Position numbers and translations under genes: made by a program | From: an uncultured Clostridia bacterium | GTDB lineage: Bacteria > Bacillota > Clostridia > Oscillospirales > Oscillospiraceae | Length of the DNA: 47,056 nt | Reading direction: 5' to 3' | Assembly: GCA_946542465.1 (NCBI GenBank) | Contig: CAMNKQ010000002.1 | Location: 1-47,056, forward strand | Notes under the pieces: generated by a model | What the model saw: only the letters and a program-made list of their open reading frames with translations | Database searches by the model: none | What the model was told of the DNA's origin: nothing | Part shown: positions 7,538 to 15,020 of the stretch, one piece after another | How positions within the stretch are numbered: position 1 is the stretch's first letter | How the letters are laid out: every line of letters starts with the position of its first letter

Positions 7538-7908
7538 TACTTGTTCTTGTCCTTCGGCTTGAAGAGCAGCGCCGCCAGCAGGCCGAAGAACACCGCCGCC
7601 GCAGTGCCGCCGGAGGCCGCGGTAAAGCCGCCGGTGAAGGCGCCCAGCAGGCCCTGCTCCGCCACGGCCTTTTTGACGCCCTTGGCCAGGGCGTTGCCGA
7701 AGCCGGTGAGGGGCACGGTGGCACCGGCCCCGGCCCAGTCGGCCAGAGGCTGATAGAGGCCCAGCGCCCCGAGAATCACCCCGGCCACCACGTAGCCGGT
7801 GAGGATCCGGGCGGGGGTCAGGCGCGTGCGGTCGATGAGCAGCTGGCCGATCAGGCACAGCAGCCCACCCACCAGAAAGGCCTTTCCGTATTGCAACAGC
7901 GTCTCCAT
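7537..7908 (-). CDS. spoVAE: Stage V sporulation protein AE
   Basis: Small membrane protein of 123 residues and about four hydrophobic segments. It matches the SpoVAE(b) type in length and in the GLYQPLADWAGAGATVPLTGFG stretch. SpoVA proteins form the inner-membrane channel that takes up calcium-dipicolinate into the forespore and releases it on germination. The ATG at 7908 follows the spoVAD stop by one base, so the pair is coupled. The stop codon abuts the family B repeat. Confidence 0.92.
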   Translation of the reverse strand: METLLQYGKAFLVGGLLCLIGQLLIDRTRLTPARILTGYVVAGVILGALGLYQPLADWAGAGATVPLTGFGNALAKGVKKAVAEQGLLGAFTGGFTAASGGTAAAVFFGLLAALLFKPKDKNK

Positions 7909-7909
7909 C

Positions 7910-8923
7910 TTATTCCATCCTTTCCAGCGCCACCGCGTGGCAGATGCCCGGGATGCTCTCCCCCTGCTGGGAGCTGGTGGGGGACATGAGGGCCCCGGTG
8001 GCCGCAAAGAGCACCCGGTTCCAGAGACCCTTTTCCATCCCGGGCAGGATCTGCGCGCCCAGCACCGAGGCACAGCAGCCGCAGCCCGAGCCGCCCGCGC
8101 CCACGTCCTGGGCTGTCCGGTCGTAGATCAGCACGCCGCAGTCCATATAGCGCACGCCGAGCTCAAAGCCCTGCCGGCGGAGCAGATCCTCCAGAATGTC
8201 GTGGCCCAGAGCGCCCAGGTCGCCGGTGAAGATGGCGTCGTAGTCCTCCGGGCGGCGGCCCGTCTCCCGGAAATGGGCCGTGAGCGTGTCCAGCGCCGCG
8301 GGGGCCATGGCCCCGCCCATGTGTGTGGCGTCGGCCACGCCCGCGTCCACGATGCGCCCGGTGGTCACGTGGGTCAGGCGGATCCCCGTGCCGCCCTGGC
8401 CCAGGATCACCGCCCCCGCCCCGGTGACGGTCCACTGGGAGGTGGGGGTGCGCTGGCCGCCGTATTCCAGGGGGAAGCGGTACTGCCGCTCCGCCGAGCA
8501 GAAATGGGAGCCGGTCAGCGCGCAGCAGCGCTCCGCCGCGCCGCCGTCCAGCAGCAGCGCCGCCAGGCTCAGTCCCTCCGCCATGGTGGAGCAGGCCCCG
8601 TAGAGCCCAAAGTAGGGCAGGGCGCTGTCCTTCATGGCGAAGGCGGAGCTGACGCACTGGTTTAACAGGTCGCCCGCGAACACATAGTCCAGGGACGCGC
8701 TCGGCAGCTCGCCCTTGTCGCAGGCCAGCTGAAAGCACTGCTTGAGCATGCGGCTCTCGGCCTTTTCCCAGCTTGCCTCGCCGAAATAGGAATCCTCGGA
8801 GAGAAAATCGAAACCGCGTTTGAGCGGCCCCTCGCCCTCTTTCTTGCCGCCCACCGCGGCGTAGGACAGCAGCACCGGCGGCCGCTCCAGCCGGATGGTC
8901 TGTCGGCCGAGCCGTTTTGCCAT
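7910..8923 (-). CDS. spoVAD: Stage V sporulation protein AD
   Basis: Protein of 337 residues with the thiolase-like fold of SpoVAD, which binds dipicolinic acid for import into the spore core. Characteristic segments are YGLYGACSTMAEGL, the LGHDILEDLL region and SGCGCCASV near the C-terminus. The ATG at 8923 is preceded by GAAGGAGG. Only spoVAE follows; spoVAC, normally the first gene of the core AC-AD-AE set, is not upstream, where a divergent racemase gene starts instead. A forespore-type promoter is visible ahead of it. Confidence 0.95.
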   Translation of the reverse strand: MAKRLGRQTIRLERPPVLLSYAAVGGKKEGEGPLKRGFDFLSEDSYFGEASWEKAESRMLKQCFQLACDKGELPSASLDYVFAGDLLNQCVSSAFAMKDSALPYFGLYGACSTMAEGLSLAALLLDGGAAERCCALTGSHFCSAERQYRFPLEYGGQRTPTSQWTVTGAGAVILGQGGTGIRLTHVTTGRIVDAGVADATHMGGAMAPAALDTLTAHFRETGRRPEDYDAIFTGDLGALGHDILEDLLRRQGFELGVRYMDCGVLIYDRTAQDVGAGGSGCGCCASVLGAQILPGMEKGLWNRVLFAATGALMSPTSSQQGESIPGICHAVALERME

Positions 8924-8956
8924 AAAAACGCCTCCTTCGTATCCGTATCGTGTCTT

Positions 8957-8986
8957 TAGTGTGCGCAGGAGACGGCCAAAATATCA
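8957..8986 (-). promoter_or_regulatory. Possible sigma-G (forespore) promoter of spoVAD-AE
   Basis: On the minus strand TGATA, 18 bases, CACACTA. The -10 matches six of seven positions of the sigma-G pattern CATWHTA, the -35 matches only the ATR part, and the spacing is right. spoVA operons are known sigma-G targets in Bacillus. Confidence 0.5.
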
Positions 8987-9052
8987 GAAAGAGGAAAAGA
9001 ATAAAAATGCGTTTTTTGTTGAAAAAGAGAGTACCCATCCAGATGGGCCCTG

Positions 9053-9061
9053 TGCTATAAT
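9053..9061 (+). promoter_or_regulatory. Extended -10 promoter of the racemase gene
   Basis: TGCTATAAT, a perfect -10 with an extended TG and no good -35 at the right distance. Transcription would start near 9068, which argues for the downstream ATG at 9110. Confidence 0.5.
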
Positions 9062-9109
9062 GAGCCTATGGAAAAAAGCGGAAGCTTTGCCCGGAGAGGA
9101 GAGAGCGCG

Positions 9110-9769
9110 ATGGAGAGCATGACAAAGCCGGTGGCCGTGCTGGCCGGAACCCCGGTGGACACCCAAATGGGCGCGGAGGTGCTGGAGGCCCACGGCATCA
9201 CGCCGATGCCCTTTCCCCTCTCCCGCATCCCGCCGGAGCAGGCCTATTTCCAGGTCCAGCCCCCGGAAAAGAAGCGGGAGCGGGTATTGGGCATCCTGCG
9301 CGAGGCCATGGACAAGGGCTGCGGCAGCGCCTTTGTCTACTGCAATTCGCTCTCCGGCGCGGTGGATTTTGCGCCGCTCTCCCAGAAGCTGGGCCTCAAG
9401 ATCGTGACGCCCATGGACGCCTACGGCAGCATCGCCCGGGCGCACAAAAAGCTCGCCATCATCGCCTACAACGCCCAGGCCATGGTGGGCCAGGACACGG
9501 CCATGATGCGCGCCAATCCCGACATCACCATGCTGACGGCCAGCGTCTCCCAGGTGGCCATCGACATCGAGGCGGGCTGGGCGCCGGAGGAGATCCTCCG
9601 CCGGAATCATCTGGATCTGCTGATGCGGTATTTCGAGGCCTGCGGCTGTGAGGCGCTGGTGCTGGGCTGCACCCATTTCCCCTATGTGAGCGTGGCCCTG
9701 CGTGCCATCACCCGCCTCCCCCTCATCGACCCGGCCGAGGACATGGTACGAATTTTGATCGAGGGATGA
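9110..9769 (+). CDS. Aspartate/glutamate racemase family protein
   Basis: Cofactor-independent racemase-fold protein of 219 residues. The two catalytic cysteines of the family are present: Cys78 in VYCNSLSG and Cys187 in LGCTHFPY. The substrate could be aspartate, glutamate or a hydantoin-like compound. It is distinct from the MurI homologue at 29369. ATG 9110 is preferred over the in-frame ATG at 9068 because GGAGAGGAGAG lies just before it and the likely transcription start falls at about 9068. It stands alone between its promoter and a strong bidirectional terminator. Confidence 0.85.
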   Translation: MESMTKPVAVLAGTPVDTQMGAEVLEAHGITPMPFPLSRIPPEQAYFQVQPPEKKRERVLGILREAMDKGCGSAFVYCNSLSGAVDFAPLSQKLGLKIVTPMDAYGSIARAHKKLAIIAYNAQAMVGQDTAMMRANPDITMLTASVSQVAIDIEAGWAPEEILRRNHLDLLMRYFEACGCEALVLGCTHFPYVSVALRAITRLPLIDPAEDMVRILIEG

Positions 9770-9781
9770 TCGAAACGCGGT

Positions 9782-9825
9782 AAAACGGCGGCGGATTCGT
9801 AATCGTACGAATCCGCCGCCGTTTT
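9782..9825. terminator. Bidirectional terminator
   Basis: An 18-bp perfect stem, AAAACGGCGGCGGATTCG and its complement, has A/T runs on both sides. It serves the convergent racemase gene and the secreted-protein gene. Confidence 0.9.
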
Positions 9826-9831
9826 CTGCCC

Positions 9832-10341
9832 TTAATCCGCGATCAGGACGCAGGTGCCGTCGCTGATCTGCAGGGCGGTGTTCTCCGTCAGCGTGACGCG
9901 CACGGAGTCCCCGGCCTTGAGCTCAAAGGATTTGAGCACCGCGCCGTAGTCCCCGAGGATCTCCACCTGGGTGTTGAGTACCTCGCTCATCATCCCGCCC
10001 AGGGAGCCGAAGAGGCCGCCCCAGTCCTCACCGCCGAGGGAGCTGGCCGCGTCACCCAGCGCGGAATACATGCCGCCGAAGTCGTCACCCGCGGTGGAGA
10101 GGCATTTGAGAGTGTAGCTGCCCGGGAGAATGTCCTCCCCGACGATGAACTTGCCCTCCCGGAGCGTGACCTCCTGGGCCAGGGGCAGGCCGCGGGCGAT
10201 CATCTCCTCCCGGACGGCCTCATAGAGCTGGCGCAGCTCCTCATCGCTGTAGCGGGCGAGGGGATTGTCCTCGGCGCAGGCGGCGGCGCTGACGCTCAGC
10301 ACCAGGGCCAGGATCAGCAGGATCGAAAGCAGTTTTTTCAT
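9832..10341 (-). CDS. Secreted protein of unknown function
   Basis: Protein of 169 residues with a signal peptide (about 1-23, ending AAACAED). It then has a charged helix (YSDEELRQLYEAVREEMIARG) and a beta-rich domain starting GKFIVGEDILPGSYTLKC, which resembles a recurrent secreted domain in gut Clostridia with an 'edIpaGsY' motif. A Gly-rich insert (about 88-115) interrupts it. No enzymatic motif is seen and the function is unknown. The ATG at 10341 has a TAAGGAGGA site. Confidence 0.8.
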   Translation of the reverse strand: MKKLLSILLILALVLSVSAAACAEDNPLARYSDEELRQLYEAVREEMIARGLPLAQEVTLREGKFIVGEDILPGSYTLKCLSTAGDDFGGMYSALGDAASSLGGEDWGGLFGSLGGMMSEVLNTQVEILGDYGAVLKSFELKAGDSVRVTLTENTALQISDGTCVLIAD

Positions 10342-10434
10342 AGCAGTTCCTCCTTAATACTATGTCGGTATCGAAAGTATACCCGATGACGGACCGCCCC
10401 GTTGACCCCGTTTCGGGGGCAAGAGACGGCTCTT

Positions 10435-10887
10435 TTACGGCAGCAGCGGGGCGAGACCGTGTTCCCGCAGCAGCGCGTCCACCTCGTGGATCTCGAAGAT
10501 CCGGTTTTCCATGGCCACGCGGATGACCAGGTCGCGGGGGAAGTGGAGAAAGAGCGGGGCCATGCCGTAGCGGATCAGCGCCTCGTTGGTCTCCTCCGGC
10601 GTGAATTCCGCCGCCAGGCAGAGCCGCAGGATCACGTCCCGCTGCCGGGTGCGCTTCTGCTCGGCGATCAGCTTGTAGCCGCAGCGCTCCGGCAGGTCGG
10701 CGGCCAGAAAGACGTTCTGCTGCAAAAGTCCCTTCTCCCGCAGCCTCTCCCGCATGAAGTCGGCGAAGGGATGGGGGCTTGTGATCAGGTCCTTCTGCAT
10801 CCGCCGCAGGAGATCCCCCAGCTCCTCCAGGCGGACCGGCCGCGGCTCCTCCTCCGTCCAGTCCCAGATGTCGTTTTTGTTTTCCAT
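10435..10887 (-). CDS. Degenerate XRE-like regulator-family protein
   Basis: Protein of 150 residues, probably cytoplasmic, with no membrane segment. The central and C-terminal parts (CGYKLIAEQKRTRQRDVILRLC, then LRLCLAAEFTPEETNEALIRYGMAPL and RDLVIRVAMENRIFEIHEVDALLREHG) resemble the layout of lambda-repressor-like proteins of gut Clostridia, in which helix pairs follow a short HTH. A canonical HTH recognition helix is not obvious, so DNA binding is uncertain. An in-frame GTG at 10896 is an alternative start; the ATG at 10887 has better spacing to AGAAAGGG. Confidence 0.65.
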   Translation of the reverse strand: MENKNDIWDWTEEEPRPVRLEELGDLLRRMQKDLITSPHPFADFMRERLREKGLLQQNVFLAADLPERCGYKLIAEQKRTRQRDVILRLCLAAEFTPEETNEALIRYGMAPLFLHFPRDLVIRVAMENRIFEIHEVDALLREHGLAPLLP

Positions 10888-10902
10888 TGTGTTCACCCTT
10901 TC

Positions 10903-10946
10903 TATAGAGGAACACCGCCCGGGACGAACCCGGGCGGTGCTCTATA
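10903..10946 (-). terminator. Strong hairpin downstream of the AT-rich cassette
   Basis: An 11-bp perfect GC stem, CACCGCCCGGG and its complement, is extended by TATAGA/TCTATA. It separates the cassette (10981-13606) from the GC-rich gene downstream. The trailing U-tract is weak. Confidence 0.6.
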
Positions 10947-10980
10947 AAAGGGGCTGTAAAATTTACGTGGGGGGAACTGA

Positions 10981-11958
10981 TTAGAAATCTATTTCATATT
11001 CAAAATAGCGACGGGACTCTGTCTGCACTTCGCTAGATACGGAGAGACCTCCGGAATACTTCATAGAAGACAGTGCGGCATCAATTTTGGCTGCGTCTTT
11101 CATCTTAATTCCGGAAGAGCTTCCCATGGCAATGGTATATACCTGATGCGTCATGGTGTTATCGCTCATACGCAGGGACACAAGATTCTGGATTTGAGGA
11201 TCATTTTTGAAATAGACGAGAGTCGGTTTGACTGGCGTATGACCAATGCACTGCATCTCTGCGGCAATTTCAACTTTCGAAGAATTGCTGCTTCTGGATT
11301 CGTGGGAGAAATCGGTACTCCCGTTAACTTTTCCGCCAGTTTTTGTGCCAAGCTTTCCCTTGACGCTGTTTGCGTTGAAAGCGGCAGCTTCTTCCTTGAA
11401 TGTCACGCGAAAATGCTTTGCACCGAGATCCTGCGCGATTTTTTGCAGCTCGCTGACACGGGCAACTCTGAGCCGGCTGAAGTATTCGTCCAAGGCAATA
11501 TAATGATCTCTATCGCAGGGATCAACGTAGTACAGATCACTGTCCATGTTAGGCTCAAAGGAGAGCCCGAAAGCCTCGGCTTTGTCAGGATAGATGTTGA
11601 CGATCCGCAACTCCTTGTGGACAGACTCATAGCCGATGGAACCTTGGCAGATTTCACTTTCGGCGTGCTTCTTGTCCATCTCAATTACACGAATCAGCTT
11701 CGGCATCAGGAAGTCTGTACTGTCCAAGTCATCCTCAAAGATCGGGCATAGCGCTTTTCGCTCCGCCTCTTGACGTGTTTGCGCTCTCTTTTCGTTCCAT
11801 TGATCCGTCAGCGAACTAATGTCTTTCAAATCCAGCTTGCCGTCACTGTTTTGGTCAACGGTGTTCACGACGGTTTTCTTTGCTTTGTCGAACAAATCCG
11901 CAGCCGCTTTCCCCTTGCCGGCGACAACGGCTTTTATATCCAACTTTTTCTTTTCCAT
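10981..11958 (-). CDS. Unknown protein with an EF-hand-like calcium loop
   Basis: Protein of 325 residues, predicted soluble, with no signal peptide. Residues 35-46 (DQNSDGKLDLKD) form a canonical EF-hand type loop with acidic or polar ligands at 1, 3, 5, 9 and 12. A middle part (about 65-180) contains many acidic and aromatic residues. The C-terminal part (about 190-325) is rich in Ser, Thr and Gly with alternating hydrophobics and looks beta-rich. I do not recognise the family. It is the last gene of a three-gene minus-strand set, 53 bases after the membrane protein gene. Base composition is clearly AT-richer than the flanks, suggesting transfer. The function is unknown; a calcium-responsive effector is a guess. 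Confidence 0.75.
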   Translation of the reverse strand: MEKKKLDIKAVVAGKGKAAADLFDKAKKTVVNTVDQNSDGKLDLKDISSLTDQWNEKRAQTRQEAERKALCPIFEDDLDSTDFLMPKLIRVIEMDKKHAESEICQGSIGYESVHKELRIVNIYPDKAEAFGLSFEPNMDSDLYYVDPCDRDHYIALDEYFSRLRVARVSELQKIAQDLGAKHFRVTFKEEAAAFNANSVKGKLGTKTGGKVNGSTDFSHESRSSNSSKVEIAAEMQCIGHTPVKPTLVYFKNDPQIQNLVSLRMSDNTMTHQVYTIAMGSSSGIKMKDAAKIDAALSSMKYSGGLSVSSEVQTESRRYFEYEIDF

Positions 11959-12011
11959 ATGAATTACCTCAAAGCACTAATCTAATAGCGCGATCTAATT
12001 ATTTGTAGAGC

Positions 12012-12875
12012 TTAATGGATTGAATTATTCTCCTCACCATCCTTTGGGGATATGGAATCAGCACGCATATCCCTTCTATGCTTTTGACTGTTTGCTTGCC
12101 AAGCAAGCAAGTGACTCAAAGCATCAAAGCCAGTGTATTTTTTTATTAGCATAAAGAAAAAGAGGCAAACCAGCAAGGGAATAATACAGGAAGTAACAAT
12201 CAATACAGCAATGCTTTCAATAAAACGATTGATGATGTTAGAAATCTTACGCTTAAGAGTTTCTGATGTTTCGGATAGGCGGCTTAGGATAGATTGGACT
12301 CCAATTTGATCGTTATCTTCTGCCAACTCTGCCGTCTCGTTTGCCAAATTCTCGGCGGCAGATATAGTTGATTCTATAGATGCTTGATATGTTTTATAAA
12401 TCATATCAGAGGCGCCTATGCCAGCTGGAATAACTAATGAGATTCCCAAAGTTACAAGAACAAGATTATATCCTATACGTTGCAGGAAAGAGTTTCCGAT
12501 TATTTGACTGATTCCAAATAAACCGCAAATAATTGGAATTAAGTAACGGCAAGCGACGACAGGAATTATGGAAAGAAGGTACTTTTCAGAATAAAGAACG
12601 CATAGAATAAACAGATAATACTGGGAAAAATCTGCAAGTTTATCAGCTATTGGATTTGCTATATCACTCGGGAGAGCAGAAACACCAACGGAAGCTAAAG
12701 ACGAGGTCGTGGTTAATGCTAGAACAGTCTTTATTTTTTCGTTTATTGAAAGTACTTGGTTCGCATATATTTCGGGGGAAGCCAATTTATCAGCTAAAAT
12801 CAGATTTGAGATGACAGCAATTAAAACCAGAAAGAGAATTAGCGATGTTTTTTTTAAAAGTTTATTCGTATTCAT
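12012..12875 (-). CDS. Multi-span membrane protein of unknown function
   Basis: Protein of 287 residues. The first hydrophobic segment at about 10-30 is signal-like. A roughly 55-residue extracytoplasmic stretch contains LTTTSSLASVGVSALPSDIANP. Membrane spans follow at about 85-100, 105-125 and 135-160, then a long, probably helical segment (about 165-220) with many Glu and Ser residues, a last span at about 222-248, and a basic tail. Family not recognised. It starts 23 bases after the DUF4230-like gene and is co-oriented with it. Low GC relative to the neighbours. Confidence 0.75.
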   Translation of the reverse strand: MNTNKLLKKTSLILFLVLIAVISNLILADKLASPEIYANQVLSINEKIKTVLALTTTSSLASVGVSALPSDIANPIADKLADFSQYYLFILCVLYSEKYLLSIIPVVACRYLIPIICGLFGISQIIGNSFLQRIGYNLVLVTLGISLVIPAGIGASDMIYKTYQASIESTISAAENLANETAELAEDNDQIGVQSILSRLSETSETLKRKISNIINRFIESIAVLIVTSCIIPLLVCLFFFMLIKKYTGFDALSHLLAWQANSQKHRRDMRADSISPKDGEENNSIH

Positions 12876-12898
12876 AAGGCCCTCAACAAGTAATGTGT

Positions 12899-13606
12899 TT
12901 ATTTATTGGCAGCTTGTATTTCCACTGAATAATCAGATATATCAATGATGCTATTTGCAAATGTACGAATTATTGTTTTTGCGTTGTCCTGTGCTCTTTC
13001 TAAAATTCCGGATTCGATTGCTTTATCTTTTACTTCGTTTTGAAAATCATTCAATGCGCTGTTATAGTCGACCATTGTGAATTTGTTTCCCAAACCATTT
13101 TTTTCAGAGTAGATAGTTAAACTCTCTGGATCAATATCTATACTGAAGATTTCCGAAGAAGGAAGATAGACTGTTATTACCCGACGCAAAATGTCTTTTT
13201 CAACGGTGATTTCAGAAAAGTCTACTCCGGCGCAGATAACGCCTGCGTAGGTGGCAAGGAGACTTGATTCAGTAATACCCCACTCTTTTTTCAGAATCTC
13301 TTTGTTTTTAGAATAATTAATAACATCAGTAAACCAGTATTCCTCTGTAATTAACTTTCCTACATCTTGCAATTTTTCTTGAATCACTTCCGGAGGGATA
13401 CCAGTTTCTTCAATTGCACGTTCTTCGATGTTATCATTTGTGAGATTTTCTTCAGATAATAGAGTTTCGGTAGGAGAAGGTAGTGTACTGGATAAATCTT
13501 TATTCAAGGGATGCGCAAAGTGTATTGCTACTACAGTAAGGGTAGCGATAACTAATAATACAATTATCAGAATCCATAACATAGTCTTATTTTTTTCTTT
13601 GACCAT
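12899..13606 (-). CDS. DUF4230-like membrane-anchored protein
   Basis: Protein of 235 residues with one N-terminal membrane anchor (about 8-30) and an extracytoplasmic domain. The pattern LITEEYWFTDVINYSK, LLATYAGVICAGVDFSEI, VITVYLPSSEIFSIDIDPESL and a C-terminal amphipathic helix ending AKTIIRTFANSI fits DUF4230, whose function is not established. The start at 13606 is preferred because GGAGG lies six bases upstream, although the frame is open for 86 more codons. It is the first gene of the AT-rich cassette and is preceded by a good sigma-A promoter. Confidence 0.8.
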   Translation of the reverse strand: MVKEKNKTMLWILIIVLLVIATLTVVAIHFAHPLNKDLSSTLPSPTETLLSEENLTNDNIEERAIEETGIPPEVIQEKLQDVGKLITEEYWFTDVINYSKNKEILKKEWGITESSLLATYAGVICAGVDFSEITVEKDILRRVITVYLPSSEIFSIDIDPESLTIYSEKNGLGNKFTMVDYNSALNDFQNEVKDKAIESGILERAQDNAKTIIRTFANSIIDISDYSVEIQAANK

Positions 13607-13658
13607 TTTTTCCTCCATAATACAAAAGCATCTTTCAATATGATTCGACAACAAATTC

Positions 13659-13687
13659 ATTATAATAAAAATGGAAGGAATATGCAA
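13659..13687 (-). promoter_or_regulatory. Promoter of the AT-rich three-gene cassette
   Basis: On the minus strand TTGCAT, 17 bases, TATAAT, located 53 bases upstream of the DUF4230-like ATG. Confidence 0.75.
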
Positions 13688-13848
13688 GGACAAACCAAAT
13701 TCCAAACTGTGAACTGACGCCAATAGACTGCATTGCCAAGCGCGGGAGGCTTGACAATTTGGCCGGGCGGCTTCTTGCAATGAGTTCAGAAAAAGCAAAG
13801 AGGGAGCACTTTGACGAGATCGGGTGCAAACAGCGGGGAATCGAATAA
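13672..13848 (+). pseudogene. Possible decayed gene fragment
   Basis: A 58-codon open stretch ends at TAA 13846-13848. Its translation contains PIDCIAKRGRLDNLAGRLL followed by a charged tail and looks like real protein sequence. It has no start codon or ribosome site at its beginning, and its 5' part overlaps the promoter of the cassette on the other strand. The LDNLAGRLLAMS pattern faintly recalls proteins carried on conjugative elements, but I cannot assign it. It lies at the edge of the AT-rich island. Confidence 0.25.
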
Positions 13849-13919
13849 ACCTGCCGGTGTTCAATCTGGCAGGCCGGTTTTAGGTCAGGGCAGGCGTCAC
13901 CGAGCAGGGAAAAGAAATA

Positions 13920-13968
13920 TTGACACGGTGTCAAAATAATGCTATACTGCGGATTGACGCAGTGTCAT
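13920..13968 (+). promoter_or_regulatory. TetR promoter with two palindromic operators
   Basis: Promoter TTGACA (13920-13925), 17 bases, TATACT (13943-13948). A perfect palindrome TTGACACGGTGTCAA covers the -35 (13920-13934). A near-identical one, TTGACGCAGTGTCAT (13954-13968), lies just past the start point, with centres 34 bp apart. The arrangement points to autorepression by the TetR protein encoded next. Confidence 0.85.
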
Positions 13969-14052
13969 TTTCACGCGGGAGAAAGAATTCGCGCGCTGAG
14001 GACGCCGCCGCTCCGGCCCCGGGGCGGAAAACAGCGACAGAGGGGGAAGAGC

Positions 14053-14682
14053 ATGCCGAAAGGATCCGCAGAACGAACCAACGCGCGGCGGGAGGAGATC
14101 CTGGCCGCCTGCCGGAAGCTCTATGAGACGATGAGCTTCAAGGAGATCAGCCTGAAAGAGATCGGGCAGCAGACCTCCTTTACCCGCACCTCGATCTACA
14201 ACTATTTTGAGACCAAGGAGGAGATCTTCCTCGCCCTCTTCCAGCGGGAATACGAGTGTTTTGCCCGGGATCTGGATGAACTCTGCGGGCGGGAGGAGAC
14301 GCTGTCCCTGGACGCGCTGGCCTCCGAACTGGCCCATGCGCTGGAGCGGCGGCCGCTGATGCTCAAACTTCTGAGCATGAACCTCTACGATATGGAGGCC
14401 AACTCCCGCATGGAGCGCCTGGTGGAGTTCAAGACCGCCTATGGGGAATCCAGCGCCGCGCTGGACCGCTGCCTGCAAAAGTTCCTGCCCGGTCTGGGAG
14501 AAGAGGGGCGGCGGACCTTCCTGTATGCCTTTTTGCCCTTCGTCTACGGCCTCTACCCCTATACCGTCGTGACGGATAAGCAGCGGCAGGCCATGGAGGA
14601 GGCGGGCGTCGCCTATGTCTACATGAGCACCTACGAGATGGCCTATACCTTTCTTCGAAGCTTATTGGGAGGATTGCTATGA
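14053..14682 (+). CDS. TetR/AcrR family transcriptional regulator
   Basis: One-component repressor of 209 residues. The N-terminal HTH (about 12-58) shows the family pattern RREEILAACRKLYE, FKEISLKEIGQQTSFTRTSIYNYFETKEEIFLAL. The ligand-binding C-terminal domain (about 65-205) is all-helical and contains FLYAFLPFVYGLYPYTVV. The ATG at 14053 is preceded by AGGGGGA; the open frame extends upstream over the operators and is not used. The TGA overlaps the next ATG (ATGA), so it is co-transcribed with the redox genes that follow and probably represses the whole operon. The inducer is unknown; quinones or electrophiles would suit the operon. Confidence 0.92.
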   Translation: MPKGSAERTNARREEILAACRKLYETMSFKEISLKEIGQQTSFTRTSIYNYFETKEEIFLALFQREYECFARDLDELCGREETLSLDALASELAHALERRPLMLKLLSMNLYDMEANSRMERLVEFKTAYGESSAALDRCLQKFLPGLGEEGRRTFLYAFLPFVYGLYPYTVVTDKQRQAMEEAGVAYVYMSTYEMAYTFLRSLLGGLL

Positions 14683-15008
14683 TCACCGTAAACATCTACT
14701 ACAGGGGCGAAAACGGCAGCGCCCGCGCCTTCGCGGAGGAGATGGTCCGCAGCGGCGTCGTGGCGGACATCCGCGCCGAGGAGGGCAATCTGCGCTATGC
14801 CTATTTCTTCCCGATGGACGATCCCGAAACCCTGCTGCTCATCGACCAGTGGCGGGATCAGGCGGCCATCGACGCGCACCACGCCTCCCCCATGATGGGG
14901 AAGATCGCGGCGCTGCGGGAGAAATACGACCTTCATATGACGGTGGAGCGCTTCGCCTTCGACGAGGCGGGGCTTCCGGAGAAGGACTTGAAATTTATCA
15001 AACGATAA
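14679..15008 (+). CDS. Antibiotic-biosynthesis-monooxygenase-fold protein
   Basis: Protein of 109 residues with the dimeric alpha/beta ABM ferredoxin-like fold (YgiN-like). Visible features are an initial beta strand (MITVNIYYR), ARAFAEEMVRSGVVADIRAEEGNLRYAYFFPMDDPETLLLIDQW and the conserved HHASPMM turn with a histidine pair. Family members act on quinols or other small aromatics without a cofactor. The four-base overlap with tetR and the downstream CMD-cupin and flavodoxin genes support a role in quinone or electrophile redox stress. Confidence 0.85.
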   Translation: MITVNIYYRGENGSARAFAEEMVRSGVVADIRAEEGNLRYAYFFPMDDPETLLLIDQWRDQAAIDAHHASPMMGKIAALREKYDLHMTVERFAFDEAGLPEKDLKFIKR

Positions 15009-15020
15009 GGAGAAAGCGGT

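Noticed and set aside
7463-7753. Matching short peptides encoded by the two family B repeats
   Set aside because: The shared peptide is a by-product of the repeated DNA in both copies; no ribosome site and no codon-position bias in the differences.
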